Shown in pieces: positions 1 to 13,900 of a stretch of 64,000 nt of DNA (its first letter is position 1; each line of letters starts with the position of its first letter). Both the position numbers and the translations under genes were made by a program. The stretch is taken from positions 22,153,054-22,217,053 of the forward strand of contig NC_092562.1 of NCBI RefSeq assembly GCF_037975245.1, written 5' to 3'. Below the pieces are notes generated by a model. The model worked only from the letters and a program-made list of their open reading frames with translations. It was not told where the DNA came from and ran no database searches. The DNA comes from Apostichopus japonicus. Taxonomy: Eukaryota; Echinodermata; Holothuroidea; Aspidochirotida; Stichopodidae.

Positions 1-3000
1 TAATATACTGATTTGGACTGAAACAACTAAACTAATGCAGAGCAAAAAAACATATGAGGTGCTTAATTCTGCTTGGTGAAGTTTTACTATGGTCTTGATG
101 CCAATGTGCAGAGTTGTCAACGGACATTCTACAAATGAATTGGCGCAGACAAACGTGTAGGTAATGAAACTATGCATGCTCACCGGTAATTTCAAAACCG
201 CTATTGATGCCAGGAGAAGAATCTGTTTGATCTAAATAGGAAATGACTGAACTTTCAAAGGCTACTCATCGGTTTGAAAAATACGCTGGGTATTAACAGT
301 AATTTAGTATGAAAGTAAAATAAGTTTGAAAAGTGAAAGACTATCATGGAATTAATATTTCCGAATTCCTTACTGTGTACCAAGTTCCAACACCTTTTTG
401 TATTAGTTTTCATTCTGTTGCGGTTATGATTTAATAAATGATATTACTACCAACACAAAAGAAAACCGTAAATAGCATCTTGTAAAATAATTGTTGGAAG
501 CTGTATTATAATAGCTTTGAGGGCTACAGAATACACGTTTCCGTGACTCAAGCTGTACGCACGCGTCTATAGGGAAATCATATATAAGCTCGGCATCAAA
601 GTTTTACCCATGTCTGCAATATCTGCAAGGCTGATTAAATACTTTTCAAATCATAAAAAGCGGGAGTTAATGCGTTCAACATCGCCTATCTTCTTCTTAC
701 TTTTGAAGTTAGAAGAATTCAAGGAAATCACTAGCCCCCGACATTTCCCTTCCCCCCCCACCAAGAAAAAAAACCCACCCCAAAAAAGGGATCTGAATGG
801 CGAACGTCCTTGTTGTCTTAGATTTCTATGATCTCTGTAGAGTTATGTACATACAAGGTAGTTACCATTTGATCTGACCAGGACTATGAGAAGCACATGG
901 TTAGTTAGTTGGAGTAATGAAAATAGCTAATAGCTGCAGCATTAACTGTAGGAAGTACCAAAGCAATCAAGCAACTTAAATAAGCATAAAGGGTATCAAA
1001 GAAAACAATATATTTCAAGCTAGATTTGTAGTTTAAGTTCCAACTCTAAAGGATATAGCAGCGCTTTTTTGTAGAAGGTTTCACTAAAACCCAACAACAT
1101 TGCCTTCTTTCGTATGATCTTTTAATGGTTTTGTGATTCTAAGGGAAATACAAAGAAATATACACTCCAGCCCCCTCACTTTGCTATCATAGCCTGGTGG
1201 TCGGAAATGAATTGAATAATGTTATGAAGGCCTGGCTTGGAATAGATTCTTCACTTATCTACCGAGAGTTTCAATCGCTGGAATACACCGATATATTCTT
1301 GTTTGAGAGAACTATTGTCTGGGCATGAACCTGAATGTTATTCCTCGAGCTACACTAAAACCCAGAGTGTATGTGTTCGAAATTCCTGAAGTGAATAAAC
1401 TGTAGATTGATGGTATTTGATCAAATTGGACTTGCATTATTAATTTACATGGAGAGAAACTAATCATCACAAATTATATCAGAATATAATACATGTGATA
1501 ATCAGAGGGCGAATTGTATGAGTGAGGAAAGTTGTGTGTGTTTGTGCATGTGTTCTAGTAGTTTGCAGTGTGCACCGTTTCCTTAATGGTACGTGTATGA
1601 CAATCTGTTCATCTGGCGTGGGTTAGATCCGTAGATAAATAATATGAAGGAAATAGGAAATAAACAAATGAAAACATGATTGAAAAAAAATTAACAAATT
1701 CAATTCAAGAAGAAAAACAACATCCGTTGTTTCTCCATGATGAAAATTCCATCTGTATTTCCCATAAAACCATTTCCCACTTGGTTTTCTCTCTACTCTC
1801 TATGCGTCCCAAAATGTGTAAGTGTTAAACTAGTTCTCAGTGATAGAATTGCAAGTGACAAAAACAAGAGTGTGCCATAGAAATATGTACATAGAGAATG
1901 ATTCAAACCAATAAACCAAAATCAGTGATATTCAAATTATGCTTTTGTTTGTTCGACTCTTTTGGACAAAAACGCACAAAATTACCGGAACGAACACTAC
2001 ACGAGGACTAATATGTATAGTCAGCAAATAGACATAATAAGTCGAACAACAATATCTAGGAAACGCTGTAGATTTTTTTTGGGTTAAATTAGACTCCACA
2101 AGCATTGCAGACGAATTATCCAGAGAAAGTTAAAATCTCCTACCGTATGTGAGGGTTTAATGTGCCTTAATTGGAGTATTCAAATTTATTCAAAACTGAA
2201 ATTGATCCAAACATAAGCTTGTTTCTATCCTACATTTTTGACAAGTTTCACGCAGTATCCTTCATACTTCAGGCAATAATTAAGAGTAAACATTTTGTGT
2301 GCCCGTTTTGAAGGCTATGAGAATTTGTCTCTTATAAAAATTACTATGGTTCTGTGTACACAAACCTGCTATGCATCTTAGCACTTGTATAGCAATTTGC
2401 CCATGTGCATAGAATTTGGCGATGTGACACCCGATAAATTATTCACTGTAATATTGCCATTTATTAGTTTTATTGTTTAGGGATATTAAACACATCTCCA
2501 ATGTAGCATCTACAAATAAATCGTCATTCCCTATCTACATATCTCTATGAAATGTACAACTAAGCAACTGTGTTTGGAATACGTGCAGCGTACGATTACA
2601 TAAAACCCATGTTAAAGATGAACATGTATGTTCATTGCCAGGTGGAGGTTCTAACCAGTATCAGAGTATCAAGTGGTTTTGTTGGTGGGATGTGAACAAT
2701 GGATGTGTTAAACAAGTGCTTTAATTTCAATGTAATCCTTAATGTGACATGACAAGGGTTACTTTATGACTACGGTGAATTTGTGTTGAGGGTGTTAGTT
2801 CAACCTTATACCCAAATCCTCACCAAATGCAGGATTATCCTGGCCCAATTTGTCATTTTCTTTGCGTCCTGTTGGAGATATCAAAAACCTTAACATTCAA
2901 ATAACAGCAGCATAACAGAAACTGATGTGCAAACACCTTTCACTTTAGTCCTATCACTCTCAAGAACTAATCAGTGGAACAATACCCTTTTTGAATAGTA

Positions 3001-3464
3001 TTTTGACAACTGTTATTCTCTATGAGATGGCAAATTCATCCGAAGCATTCATAAATTTAGGTCGTCAGAAATCCAAGGGGGAGGGGGGGTGCGGGTGGGG
3101 TTGGAGGAGTACAGAGGGGACAGGATGAAACAGGGAGTCAGATGGTAGGCCATAAAAGAACTTTGGCACTTAAAATCTCAATGATAAAGGAACAAGTAAA
3201 TTGAAGGTCAAGATGAAGTTCATGGCTTTAAGTTTCCTTCTGTTGATTCACAAATTAAAATCCTTTGCCTTAATGAAATAGCAAATCTCATGTGGTCTTC
3301 AATATATCCCTCTTATATTATTTATCCAATGATCTGCATATTCATCACATGATCTGCATATTTATCCAATAAGGTACAAAAGTACATCAAATGGCCTTCC
3401 CTATCAACTTGTTCAATTTGTTTTCAATGAGTAAACACTCCAATGAAGTTATGTTTGAACTTAC
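1..3464. other. No recognised exon; presumed intron downstream of the juxtamembrane exon
   Basis: This stretch lies 3' of the last exon I can place on the minus strand. I looked for minus-strand acceptor/donor pairs enclosing a phase-1 open segment and for kinase or phosphatase motifs and found none. A G-rich tract at about 3073-3121 and a short direct repeat (TGATCTGCATAT, about 3331-3362) are the only visible low-complexity features. The rest of the cytoplasmic domain may lie here undetected or beyond position 1. Confidence 0.5.
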
Positions 3465-3538
3465 CATTGATACCGTTTTCACCCAACGCTATAATTTCAC
3501 CATCTTGTTCAGCATGATTTTCTTTACTTCGTTTTCTC
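3465..3538 (-). CDS. Juxtamembrane cytoplasmic exon
   Basis: A 74-bp exon after a CTAACAG acceptor, ending at a GTAAGT donor. Read in phase 2 it completes a Trp codon with the transmembrane exon and continues RKRSKENHAEQDGEIIALG..., a basic stop-transfer sequence followed by an acidic segment. It ends in phase 1. A weaker internal GTGAAA donor at 3500 would give a 38-bp version with the same end phase. The basic cluster directly after the hydrophobic helix fixes the topology as type I. The intracellular function cannot be read from this piece. Confidence 0.75.
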
Positions 3539-4883
3539 CTGTTAGAATGAAGCAAGTTATCTCAACTTCAGAATAAAAGCTAGAAAGCACCTTTTAATAT
3601 GAATAATTAAACTAAATTCAATGAATTATTTTGTTTGAAAAGTGTCATGTAAAGGAAGTATAAATATGAAGAAGCTTACCCACAAAACACTAACAACAAC
3701 AACAACAATGATAACTTACAAAATCATTAAAATCCTTTACTTTTATAAAAGATTACAACTTATAACAACATAAGTTTAAATTTGTCTTTTAAATCATGAA
3801 ATATATGTTGTTGTATATTCAACGGGAAACTCAAAAATTGAAAATGTATGACAATGCTTCCAATTTGGAAATCTTTCTAAACATCAACTTTCATGGAAGT
3901 TTTGTTGGTTGCTAAATTATATCACAAAGTTGAAAGAAAGTTAAAAAAAAAGATTGCCTTGATGTGTAGTATTTGGTCTAATGCCTCAATTACTTTAACT
4001 TAAAAGTGCATCTTTTTCAAATCATCCATGAAATTTGAAAAACCTGTTTTGTTTAAGAAACCAGATACTATGTTATTAAACTCTTTCCAATTTGACTTTC
4101 TTTGTAATAACAATCACTTGTTACTTACTATGATGTTGAGGTTTAATACACTTACCAAACGAAAAATATTGCAATGACTATGCCAATGATTAGGATAATT
4201 AGAATAGTGAGTACAACTGCTAGGGCTCCTCCTCCTGCAAGCAAAGAGAAATGTGAATGCATAAACTTAAATTTTGTGAATCCAGGGGAGGGGAGGGGAG
4301 GGGGGGAGGATGAGGAGGATGAGGGGGTTGTGTTGGCATATATCTATGATAGATTAAATAGTGGCTATAGCTATGACTGTTACATTGCTATTTATATAAC
4401 AGAAATGGAAAAAGGGAGGGGGTGGAAGAAGGGAGGTGGGAGGGTTTAATAGAACAACTTTTGTGTGAAAGTATAAGGTATTGTCGTTTGGCGTTGACGT
4501 TTGATACCAAAGTGGAATCAAAATCAAGTTTGCTACTGTTCAATAGTAAGTAAATGTTACTGCCTACAGAAGAATCGACTGGCACTATAAAACTATGTTT
4601 TTAACTCTTTAACATTGTTTCCCACTTCAGGTTCTTTAGTTCTACAATAATATGCCAAAACAAAGAGATGAGCACTGGCAATTAATACAAAAAAAATATA
4701 ATATAAAAGTGGGAGTCACTGCTTTCTCCATTTCTTATATTAAACACAAAAGCCTGAAACTTTGAAATGAAATCTTCAGCAAAAGATAACATGTATAGAC
4801 AGATAAATTACCATCTGATGTAGGGCTTGTCTCCTTGGTTGTTTGATAGTGTCCATAGTCACTAGATGAATAAGTATACTACA

Positions 4884-4914
<31 letters not shown>

Positions 4915-7900
4915 AAAAGAGAGATAGATTAATGAAATATATAACTGTCATTTAATGAGGAAAAAGAGAAGAAATAAGCCAGACTGCAACTATTATAGTC
5001 ATCAAGGAATCATTTTAATTTAACTTTTTAAAATTGAATTAAATAAGTTTCTAGGAACATAGAATTTTGTTTGACAAGTCAATTGAATGTTGTATAGTAT
5101 TTTGCTATGCTATACTAAATCAAGTACACAGTGATGGATGTTTGTATTAACTCATGTAAGCTTTGGGGGTTTTCTATATATTCATGTGCTACCACCAAAT
5201 ACTACTGCACCTCTTCAAACAGGTTTATACTATTGTGACAAATAAGAAGAGATGGAATAGAACCAAAGGGTGTGGTAACTGTGAATCATGAAAAATAACA
5301 AGTAAACAATACAAAAAAGTAACTCACAAGTGGAAATATGGCCAGGTGCACTTTAGAGTGAAGCTGGTTTACAATAGTAAGGTTAGAGAAGGCATCGATG
5401 GTCTAAACAATCAATTAACAATCAATCAATTAAACAATCAATTCAAGCATTACACACTTTGAAATATGTTAAGATAACACTCACCTCTCCATTAGTTGAT
5501 ATTACATAGATTCGTAGGAAGATACTGTAATTACTTGCACTTTCCAGAGGATCATTTCTGGCAGTGAGAGTTTGACTGGAGACTAACTCAGAAGCTCGCT
5601 TCCTTCTACTGTTTCCAGGTAACTCACAGGTAGATTCCTGGTTGCCTTCTGCTCCTATCATCACTGTCTTTTGAGCAGTATATTCATCACTGTAATGAAG
5701 AAAACTTATTTATTTCACAACATTGTAAACGTGAAATCAGTACACCTAAACACCAATAGTAATTAAAGTTTTATGAATAAAGGCACTAAAGTGTGAAGCT
5801 ACAAACATAACAATGTATCATAACAGCACCCATTCCTCTCCCCATCTCACACCCTTCTGATTAAAGTGGATGTGGATCCCCCGGACTATTAGAGATGGAA
5901 CAAAGTCACTGCGGATTCCGGACTATTAGAGATGAAACATAGTCATTGTGGATCCCGGACTACTAGAGATCTCACAAAGTCATTGTGGATCCCGGACTAC
6001 TAGAGATCTCACAAAGTCATTGTGAATCCTGGACTACTAGAGATGAAACAAAGTCATTGTGAATCCTGGACTACAAGATATGAAACAAAAGTCACTTTGG
6101 ATCTTGGACTACTAGAGAAACAACGTAATTGTGGATCCTGGATTACTAGAGATGAACAAAAGACTGGATCCTGGGCTATTATAGATGACAGAAAGTCACT
6201 GTGGATCCCGGACTACTAGAGATGAAACAAAGCCATTGTGGATCCCGGACTACTAGAGATGAAACAAAGTAATTGTGGATCCCGGACTATTAGAGATGAA
6301 ACAAAGCCATTGTGGATCCTGGACTACTAGAGATAAAACAGAGTAATTGTGGATCCTGGACTATTAGAGCTGAAACAAAGCCATTGTGGATCCTGGACTA
6401 TTAGAGATGCAACAAAGTAGTTGTGGATCCCGGACTATTAGAGATGAAACAAAGCCATTGTGGATCCTGGACTACTATAGATGAAACAAAGTCATTGTGG
6501 ATCTCGGACTACTAGAGATGAAACAAAGTGAATGTGGATCCTGGGCTATTAGAGATGAAACAAAGTCACTGTGGATCCCGGACTATTAGAGAAGTCTTCT
6601 ATGCAACAAGCGCAAACAAAGCAAGTATGGTCTATGCATAATTTAAATGCATACTGCTTTCAGTGTTGAGGGATCAGTTTGTGAACCATTTTTTTAATTC
6701 TGGCTGGGTGAGACATTTCATGATGTTAATATTTAGTGTTACAACATGCAGGGTCACTGGCACATGAGCCAAGTATGCCACAAATCTAGTGCAGGATTGA
6801 CCTATAACATTACTGCAATTTACGGCACCATGTTGTATCTAAACACCCTCCATATTAACATGTATTCCTATGAGGGACTAAACCCCCAAGTATGAATTCA
6901 AGAGGGCCAGACATGTCTTTCAACAAAAATCCTAGTGTATAGTACATAAATATATAACATGTATGTGAAGTGCTATCTAACAAGTCAAAAGGTCTTCAAC
7001 AATAATACAAAATTTGCAAAATATAGCACCCTTTTGCATTTATGCAACACCCTCAACTTTACCAAAGCTTTGCAATATGGCTGTTTTGCCCTTTTGATAA
7101 ATTACATTCCTATCTGAGTAGGTTGGTAGACTTGTCTACTAGCTTCAAACAAGTTTGTCTACAAGTTTGTCTACAAGCTTCACAAAAGGAAAAGAATACA
7201 TTTTAGAAAGAAAATACAGTATGGTACTTACTGGTTCATAACAACAGCTCTGTATGGAGTTCCATCATCTGAATTTTCCTTAACGCTACTGAATGGGACA
7301 TCATTATCTGCGTCAGTTCCAACTTCACTTCTCTCAGCAACTACAAACTCATAGCAACTACATAAAGAAAAGAGAGTCACTTCACCAAATTAGTAATGGT
7401 ATTATTAAAGATTTACAATTTAAATAATAAAATGAAAGTGTTTCCATCAAACTTTCTGTTGTTGAATAAGATATTTCTATAAATGAACCAATGATACAAC
7501 AGTTCACATTGTTGACATTATAAACCACAATGTGTTCGATCATCTCCAGAAGTACCCCTCAAGAGCGTTCTACTCTTCTTCCTTCAAGAGCATTCTACTC
7601 CACCAATGCCTTGAAATGAATTGCACAGAACAACCATTGATGCCACCTTTGTTATTCTACACATTATCAAAATTTTCAACTCCAAACAATACCGTGTGGT
7701 CCCTGACATTAAAGCCATAAGCAACCTTATAGGGGTATTCTGGAGACAAACAATGTGACACTTATATCAAAGATAAAAATATTCAACACTGATAGTTGAG
7801 ACCTCCATCTCAATGTCATTCCCCTAACTTTGACTGGTAGTAACCTATTTTGACTGGCTAAACCTTCAATTACTCCAGGTAGTTGGATAACAGTGTGAGG

Positions 7901-10900
7901 GAGGGGGGGGGGGTCTGTGATGTCATCTGGGCAAATGCTCCTTGGAAGCTTTAAAACCTGATACACTTGGAATGTTTGCAAAGCTGTTAAAGTTTCTGTA
8001 CTTAGACTTTCATCAAATGTATCCTTTTTTTGTGGCAATATTCCTGTTTGTGAATAAATGATTGAAAATTATAAAGAAACACATTTTCAGCTGAAGGGCC
8101 CTGATGATGGCATCCATTCTGCAGTTGCCAGATGACATTTACAAAATATCCCTAAATTATAAAAATTCATATCTTCACAATACAATATGCTATTAGGATG
8201 TGGTTTTCACAGTTAGATTCACAAAATTGTCTGTAATTTCTCTCACTAATCAACTGTAGCCACCAGGAAATACTTTTAATTGGTCAGTACACATAAATTG
8301 AAGAGGTTTATGATGGTGAATAAGCAACATTTCATTATGGAATCTATATAAACACCTATATCAACACTGATGAGAATCCATACATAAGTGCTCCGGTATG
8401 TACAAACATTTACGAAATTTAAATCCTTAGGAAAAGGAAGAGAGTAAAACGGAGTACAAAGCTTACAAAAAGATACCAAAATCTACTCTGTTCTTCTCTA
8501 TGGCTATACATTTTGTATAAATTATGTAAACAGGTATATTGTCCTGGTGCTTGGACATCAATCTCTTTAACAGTATCAGCCTAATCAGTCTGTGCCCGTG
8601 TTTGTAAGTATTCGAGGGAAACATACACTGTTTTTAATAATGCAATAAAGGCCTTCTTGTAACCTCCTTCAAGATCCAGCCTTTGTACAAATTTATGCAG
8701 CAGTTTTGCCTTTATTCCTATAAACACACACACCCATATATAGTTACACATCATGGTCAGAATGATAGGTACTGTTGGTCAGCCAATTGAAAGGAATATT
8801 CTGAGATACCTTATTGGTCCATTGTCAGTAGAAACTGGCTTTAATGTCACTGTGATGAATGTGCTGTTCACATCAGCAACATTAAGGTCTGGAACTTCTT
8901 CTGGGACTGAGTAAGTAAATAGAAATTTATGACATAGTATCAAGGAATAGGATATCTATGGTTACAGTAATATTGTCAGGAGAGTGCAATTAATGGAGCT
9001 TCAGAATTCAACAGATAAGGTGCTGGCAAAACTTGGAAAGATGCAGTCCAGAACATAACATAGCTAGCAGTTTATTTTAGTTTAAAAGTAATAGCATGTA
9101 GTACCATCAGTTAATCTGTTATGTTTTCTATTGTTCTTATAAACATGTTATAACATGTACAAAAAGGTTATGGTAATTCCCGAAGAACATATCTCTTTGA
9201 AACATACAGTATATATAGGTATGATGTTTCAAGTTAAACTTAACTTGTGCTCTCTGAAGCATGTCTTTTTTTTTTGTTAGTGCTGCAAAATGACACAAGT
9301 AGAACACTTGAGTCAACCACCTTGCATTTCTACATGTAAATTAAGTTCATATGGTGTGGCATTAAAAAGTGTTGTTAACTCTCATTGCTCAGACTGATAT
9401 CGAACAAGTAATATTTTATTATTAATTGGAATTTTAAAATAAAATAAAACTATTAGCAAACTGCTTATCCACTAGAGAGCCTGTGTAAGAGAATGTGTGA
9501 ATGTAAGTTGGCCTAACGTTTCAATCCTAGCAGGATCTTCTTCAAAGGCTGAATGACAAGTAACAGTAACAGAAGGGACAACAACATGCACAGAATACAG
9601 ACAGGTTAATTAGAATTTTTACAGACAAAACACTTGAAATTTATAGTCAAAGTAGTAAGACAAATGATGCCATATATAGCAGTACGCCGTCTATGAAAAT
9701 CACATTTTTGAGATGGGGAGTGCTAGTCTCACCACTTATAATACCCTCTCCATACATGTGCAATTAAACCAATGAAAATATCAATTTTAACCCACTAAAT
9801 CCACCAACTAATTCGATGTATATCATGCCTGTGAAGAAATAATTTTATGAATATTTGATTAGAATTTATACATTCTTGTACACCCCTTTTAGCATTTTCT
9901 AGCTGATTAAACTTATCTGATGACCGTTTTGTGCAAAAGTGCTAGTAATTTACTAAATCAAAAATAAATTCAACAAGAAATCAGGATTTCCCATGACTTT
10001 TACTTCCATACTACCCTTGAATATTCCACAGTACACAGTAGGTACATTAGTATCTATAGCTCAACAACCTCCAGTGAAAATAACCAAAGATGATTGAAAA
10101 ACATATAATACAGTCTTAGGAAGAACTTTTACAAACTGATTATTATTAAGTTGAGTTAGTCTTTCAATGAAATCTTCTGGACATGCTCAAGGAATTTAAA
10201 ATATAGGAAAATTCCTGAAGTGCTAATACATACTATGAACAAAAGCTCAAAGTGAAGACCAATGCAAAAGAAACTTGCTTTTGTTCTTCATATCAAACCC
10301 ATACAGGTCCCAAAATATTCATATTGCACTTCATAAACTATTCACAATTTCACAGGAGTGGTAATTGTCGCACTTGCAAATAGAGCTGTATTTTAGTACT
10401 ACAGTCAACTTATTAATCAAAGACTTGGTCATATTTTTTATATTCAAGTCATGTAGAAGTAACTTTCCAGTTGAATATTCAAGCAACTGTCAAGAACATA
10501 CAATTTATAGTTATATACCTGAATATTCAAAGCCACAGTAAAAAGCATGTTCTGTCACCTTATTGAACTAACTTTACACAACGAACACTGCTCTTACATC
10601 CTATTCCATGAACAAATGCAATGCGGATTCTCCACAAACAATAACCTTCTCTATATAATCCTATATATTTGTACAATTGAAGATGTGAATAATAACTGTA
10701 TGTTTCTTAATAAATGTAGAAATAAAAAACATTACAACATTGAATATTTCTCACCTGTTGAGCTGGTCTTACTAGTCATGTTCAAGGTATTACTAGGACC
10801 AGCTGTGTTATTACACACCACAGAAATAATATAGTCTGTATTAGGTGAGAGATCACTTAATTCACAGCTGGTCTCTTCACAAATCTTGGACATCTTGTTG

Positions 10901-13900
10901 TCGTTTTCAACTTCAGAGTAATTAGCCATGCAGGTGATATTATCATTGCCCTTATCTTTGACTGTCCACTTGAACTTCAGAGAAGAAGATGATTTCTCTT
11001 GTAGACTCAAGTTAACGATTTCTGGAAAATCTGATGGAGGACCATATAAATATTATAGAGACTGAGACCATGATGGTGTAAAATTGAAGCAAAAACAAAT
11101 CCAATATTTCCAAGATAGCAAATGCTGTTGCAAGAAACTTCTGTGACATGGAATATGAAAAGTACATGTTGATGAAATGAGCAGGATTCAAACACAATGC
11201 TGACTTTCTTCTTTTACAAAGCTCATACATTAATGGGCTCAATGAAATGAAGCTAATAAAATAAAATAATGGATAACTGCAGTAAGATTCATGAGATGAA
11301 CATGTGAGATAAAGCTATATGATTTAATTTATTGGAGGTCATTGCTTTTTTGAATATATATGAGACAAATTTTATTCTAAGAATGTTTAAGAGATAATCC
11401 AAGAAGGTTGAAACGAATTTATGAATTCCTTTATTGATAATTTGTATACAGCAGACACTAGTAGTAGAAATGTTACCAGAGATAGGAGCTAGCTGAAGTA
11501 CTTTGCTGACATCAAGGTCCACAAAAGTATGGTTCAACTCAAAGACCAAATGTCAATTAGTCATTGTAGTGAGAGTCATAAAATGTATAACAGTGACCAA
11601 TTAAGAAGGAATGGTTCCTATATTTTGAGTTTGTAAGACAATTTAATATAAACATATATAGAAACTTATTGCTCCATAAATATTTGAAAGGCTACCTAAA
11701 ACCAGCTTTGGCTTATTATTGCAAGTATTGTGCAAGACTCATTTCATTTCATACTGTCGTGAGTTCTGTGTCTTGTACACTATCGTACAGATACAATCCA
11801 CTTACCGACAACAAAAAGGTCCACTTCCTCATGGTCAGTCACATTACCACCAACACTCACTTTACATGTATATGTTCCATTGTTTGCAAGTTTCAAGTTG
11901 GTGAAATAAAGTTTTCTTGTAACAACACAGCAAGTGCCAGGTGTATCACTTGTTAGCGTAGTATTGCCGCTGAAATTAGTGTCATTCTTATAAAGCCATT
12001 CAACAGTTGGTTTTGGATTTCCGAAAGCTTCACAAGTTAATGTTACATCATCTCCAATCCTTGCCTTTCTCAAATGTTCAAAGCTGGGGCTTATTGCACC
12101 TTGAACTAAAATGATAATGAAAAGTGTGATCCCCCAAAAACAAAATGCAAAAATGATGAGTAGAAAAAGAAGGATTGAAAAACAAGAGTGAATGATGCAA
12201 ATGATTTGAAAACTGAAATAAAGCGTGCTGATTAATTTTCGTTTCTAAAGGTCATCAGAATTTCCATGAAATACAAACAAAAACACAAATAAAGTGTGAC
12301 ATTAGATAAATATTTAAAGATTGGCACTGATGGAATCAGTACTGAATAAACCATGATTATATAGCAAGGAGATTAAGGAACAAAGAAGAGAACAAAATAT
12401 TATATATGTTTGTGAAACTGATAGTTGTTTAGGGGTCCAAAGTCTTGTTGAGACAGGTGATGTGAGAAAATACAAACAAATTCCAATCAAATTGCTCAGT
12501 TAAGGATTTGAAATCAGAAGTAATTAAAACACATTTCAGGGCCTTGAAAGTGTAACTAGGACGATCAAACTGCTCAAAAGTGGAAAATTGTGCAAATTTA
12601 TTTTGAATAGATTTCTTGTGATTACTAAAATGCAAGCAGAAGCAAGGACCTGTTTCACCTACATAATTTCCCACCTTACAAAGAACATAGTTAAAGATGT
12701 AAATCACAAATAATCACAAGAGATGGGAGTGGATCTTAGACCATAATCAACATTGGAAATCGCAACTATAGTTCTAAGGGTAATGTGGGGTCTTACTTGA
12801 TAATGAAGTTTTTCACATTGGAAATTGCCTATGGTGATGGAAACTGGATTTGGAAGTCTTGAGCAAGGGAGGACAAAGCTAAGGTTAGGGGGTGGACAAA
12901 AAGTTAGCTATTGGGTAGCTTGAATGGTTCTCCCACATATTGTCTTTGAATGAAGTAAACCCCTGCTTGAGTGTGCATAAGGAATTTGAATGGGGGGGGG
13001 GATTTTTCACAAGGGGAATACATGTGTAAGGATTTTGGAGATGTAATTTAGTCAGCTGAAAGTGTTGGCCTTAGAAATGCCCTGTCTGATAATGTAAATG
13101 GAGTAACCAATGTTCTAAAAATCCATTTAAGATAGATACCTGATGATCAATCATATTGAATTAGCCTATTAACCTATTGTGAGTAAAAACTATATTGTGT
13201 ATGTAGATGACATCAGTTATATTCACAACAGATTTAGAAATCTGTTTGATCTCAGAAATGGAAAGAGAACTTTCTCTGCTACACTGTGTTGAGGAACTTG
13301 AGGATGACGAAAAGCTCCTATGTTCTTGTCAGAATGATATGAATGCCACAATCTGATATCAAATGAAAGGAGGATCTCAAGTCTGGAATGCATATTAAGA
13401 ATGATTCATGCATGAAAGTGTTATAAAGCTGGCAAGCATGCATAAATTCTAACGTTTCTTTGAGATAACTACGTAATGCAGTCACATGAAGCTTCTCAAT
13501 TGTGAATTAACATAGCACACTGATTTACATTATAAGAAAAACCAGTCTTGGTTACAACGTGGCGATAATGTTTCTCTTTCTCCAATAGTATGTTTACCTT
13601 TCTCTCACTCAAAATATATTTGGGACATATTTTGTTAGTGATATTGACCATATTTATTACCACTAAAATTGTTAGGAAAACTTCTACAATTACATTCAGT
13701 TCTTTTCTGAATGTTATGGGGTTTTAACATTTTTATGATGTGTTGAGCAGTTGTGCATGTCTTTCATTGGAACAACACTTTTAAAAGTTGCTGCAAATTC
13801 CTCTTTTTTTCTTCTAATATGTAATTATAAAGCCTCTGATATTACTCTTCATGTTAAGTCATTATTTGTGTCTCATTTGTAAACTGAGTCCCTTAAGGAT

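Noticed and set aside
610-831. Plus-strand open frame of 73 codons ending in a poly-C/poly-A stretch
   Set aside because: Low-complexity composition, no domain, no splice or promoter context.
3671-3700. Possible tiny exon before a GTAAGC donor at about 3676
   Set aside because: It would be only about 10 bp, and the exon at 3465-3538 continues the transmembrane exon in frame with a proper basic stop-transfer sequence.
4174-4449. Plus-strand open frame overlapping the transmembrane exon, rich in Gly and Glu
   Set aside because: It arises from the antisense of the transmembrane exon and G-rich intron tracts; the minus-strand reading explains the locus.
6022-6219. Plus-strand open frame inside the 37-bp minisatellite
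   Set aside because: Repeat-driven; 37 is not a multiple of three and the frame fails as the array continues.
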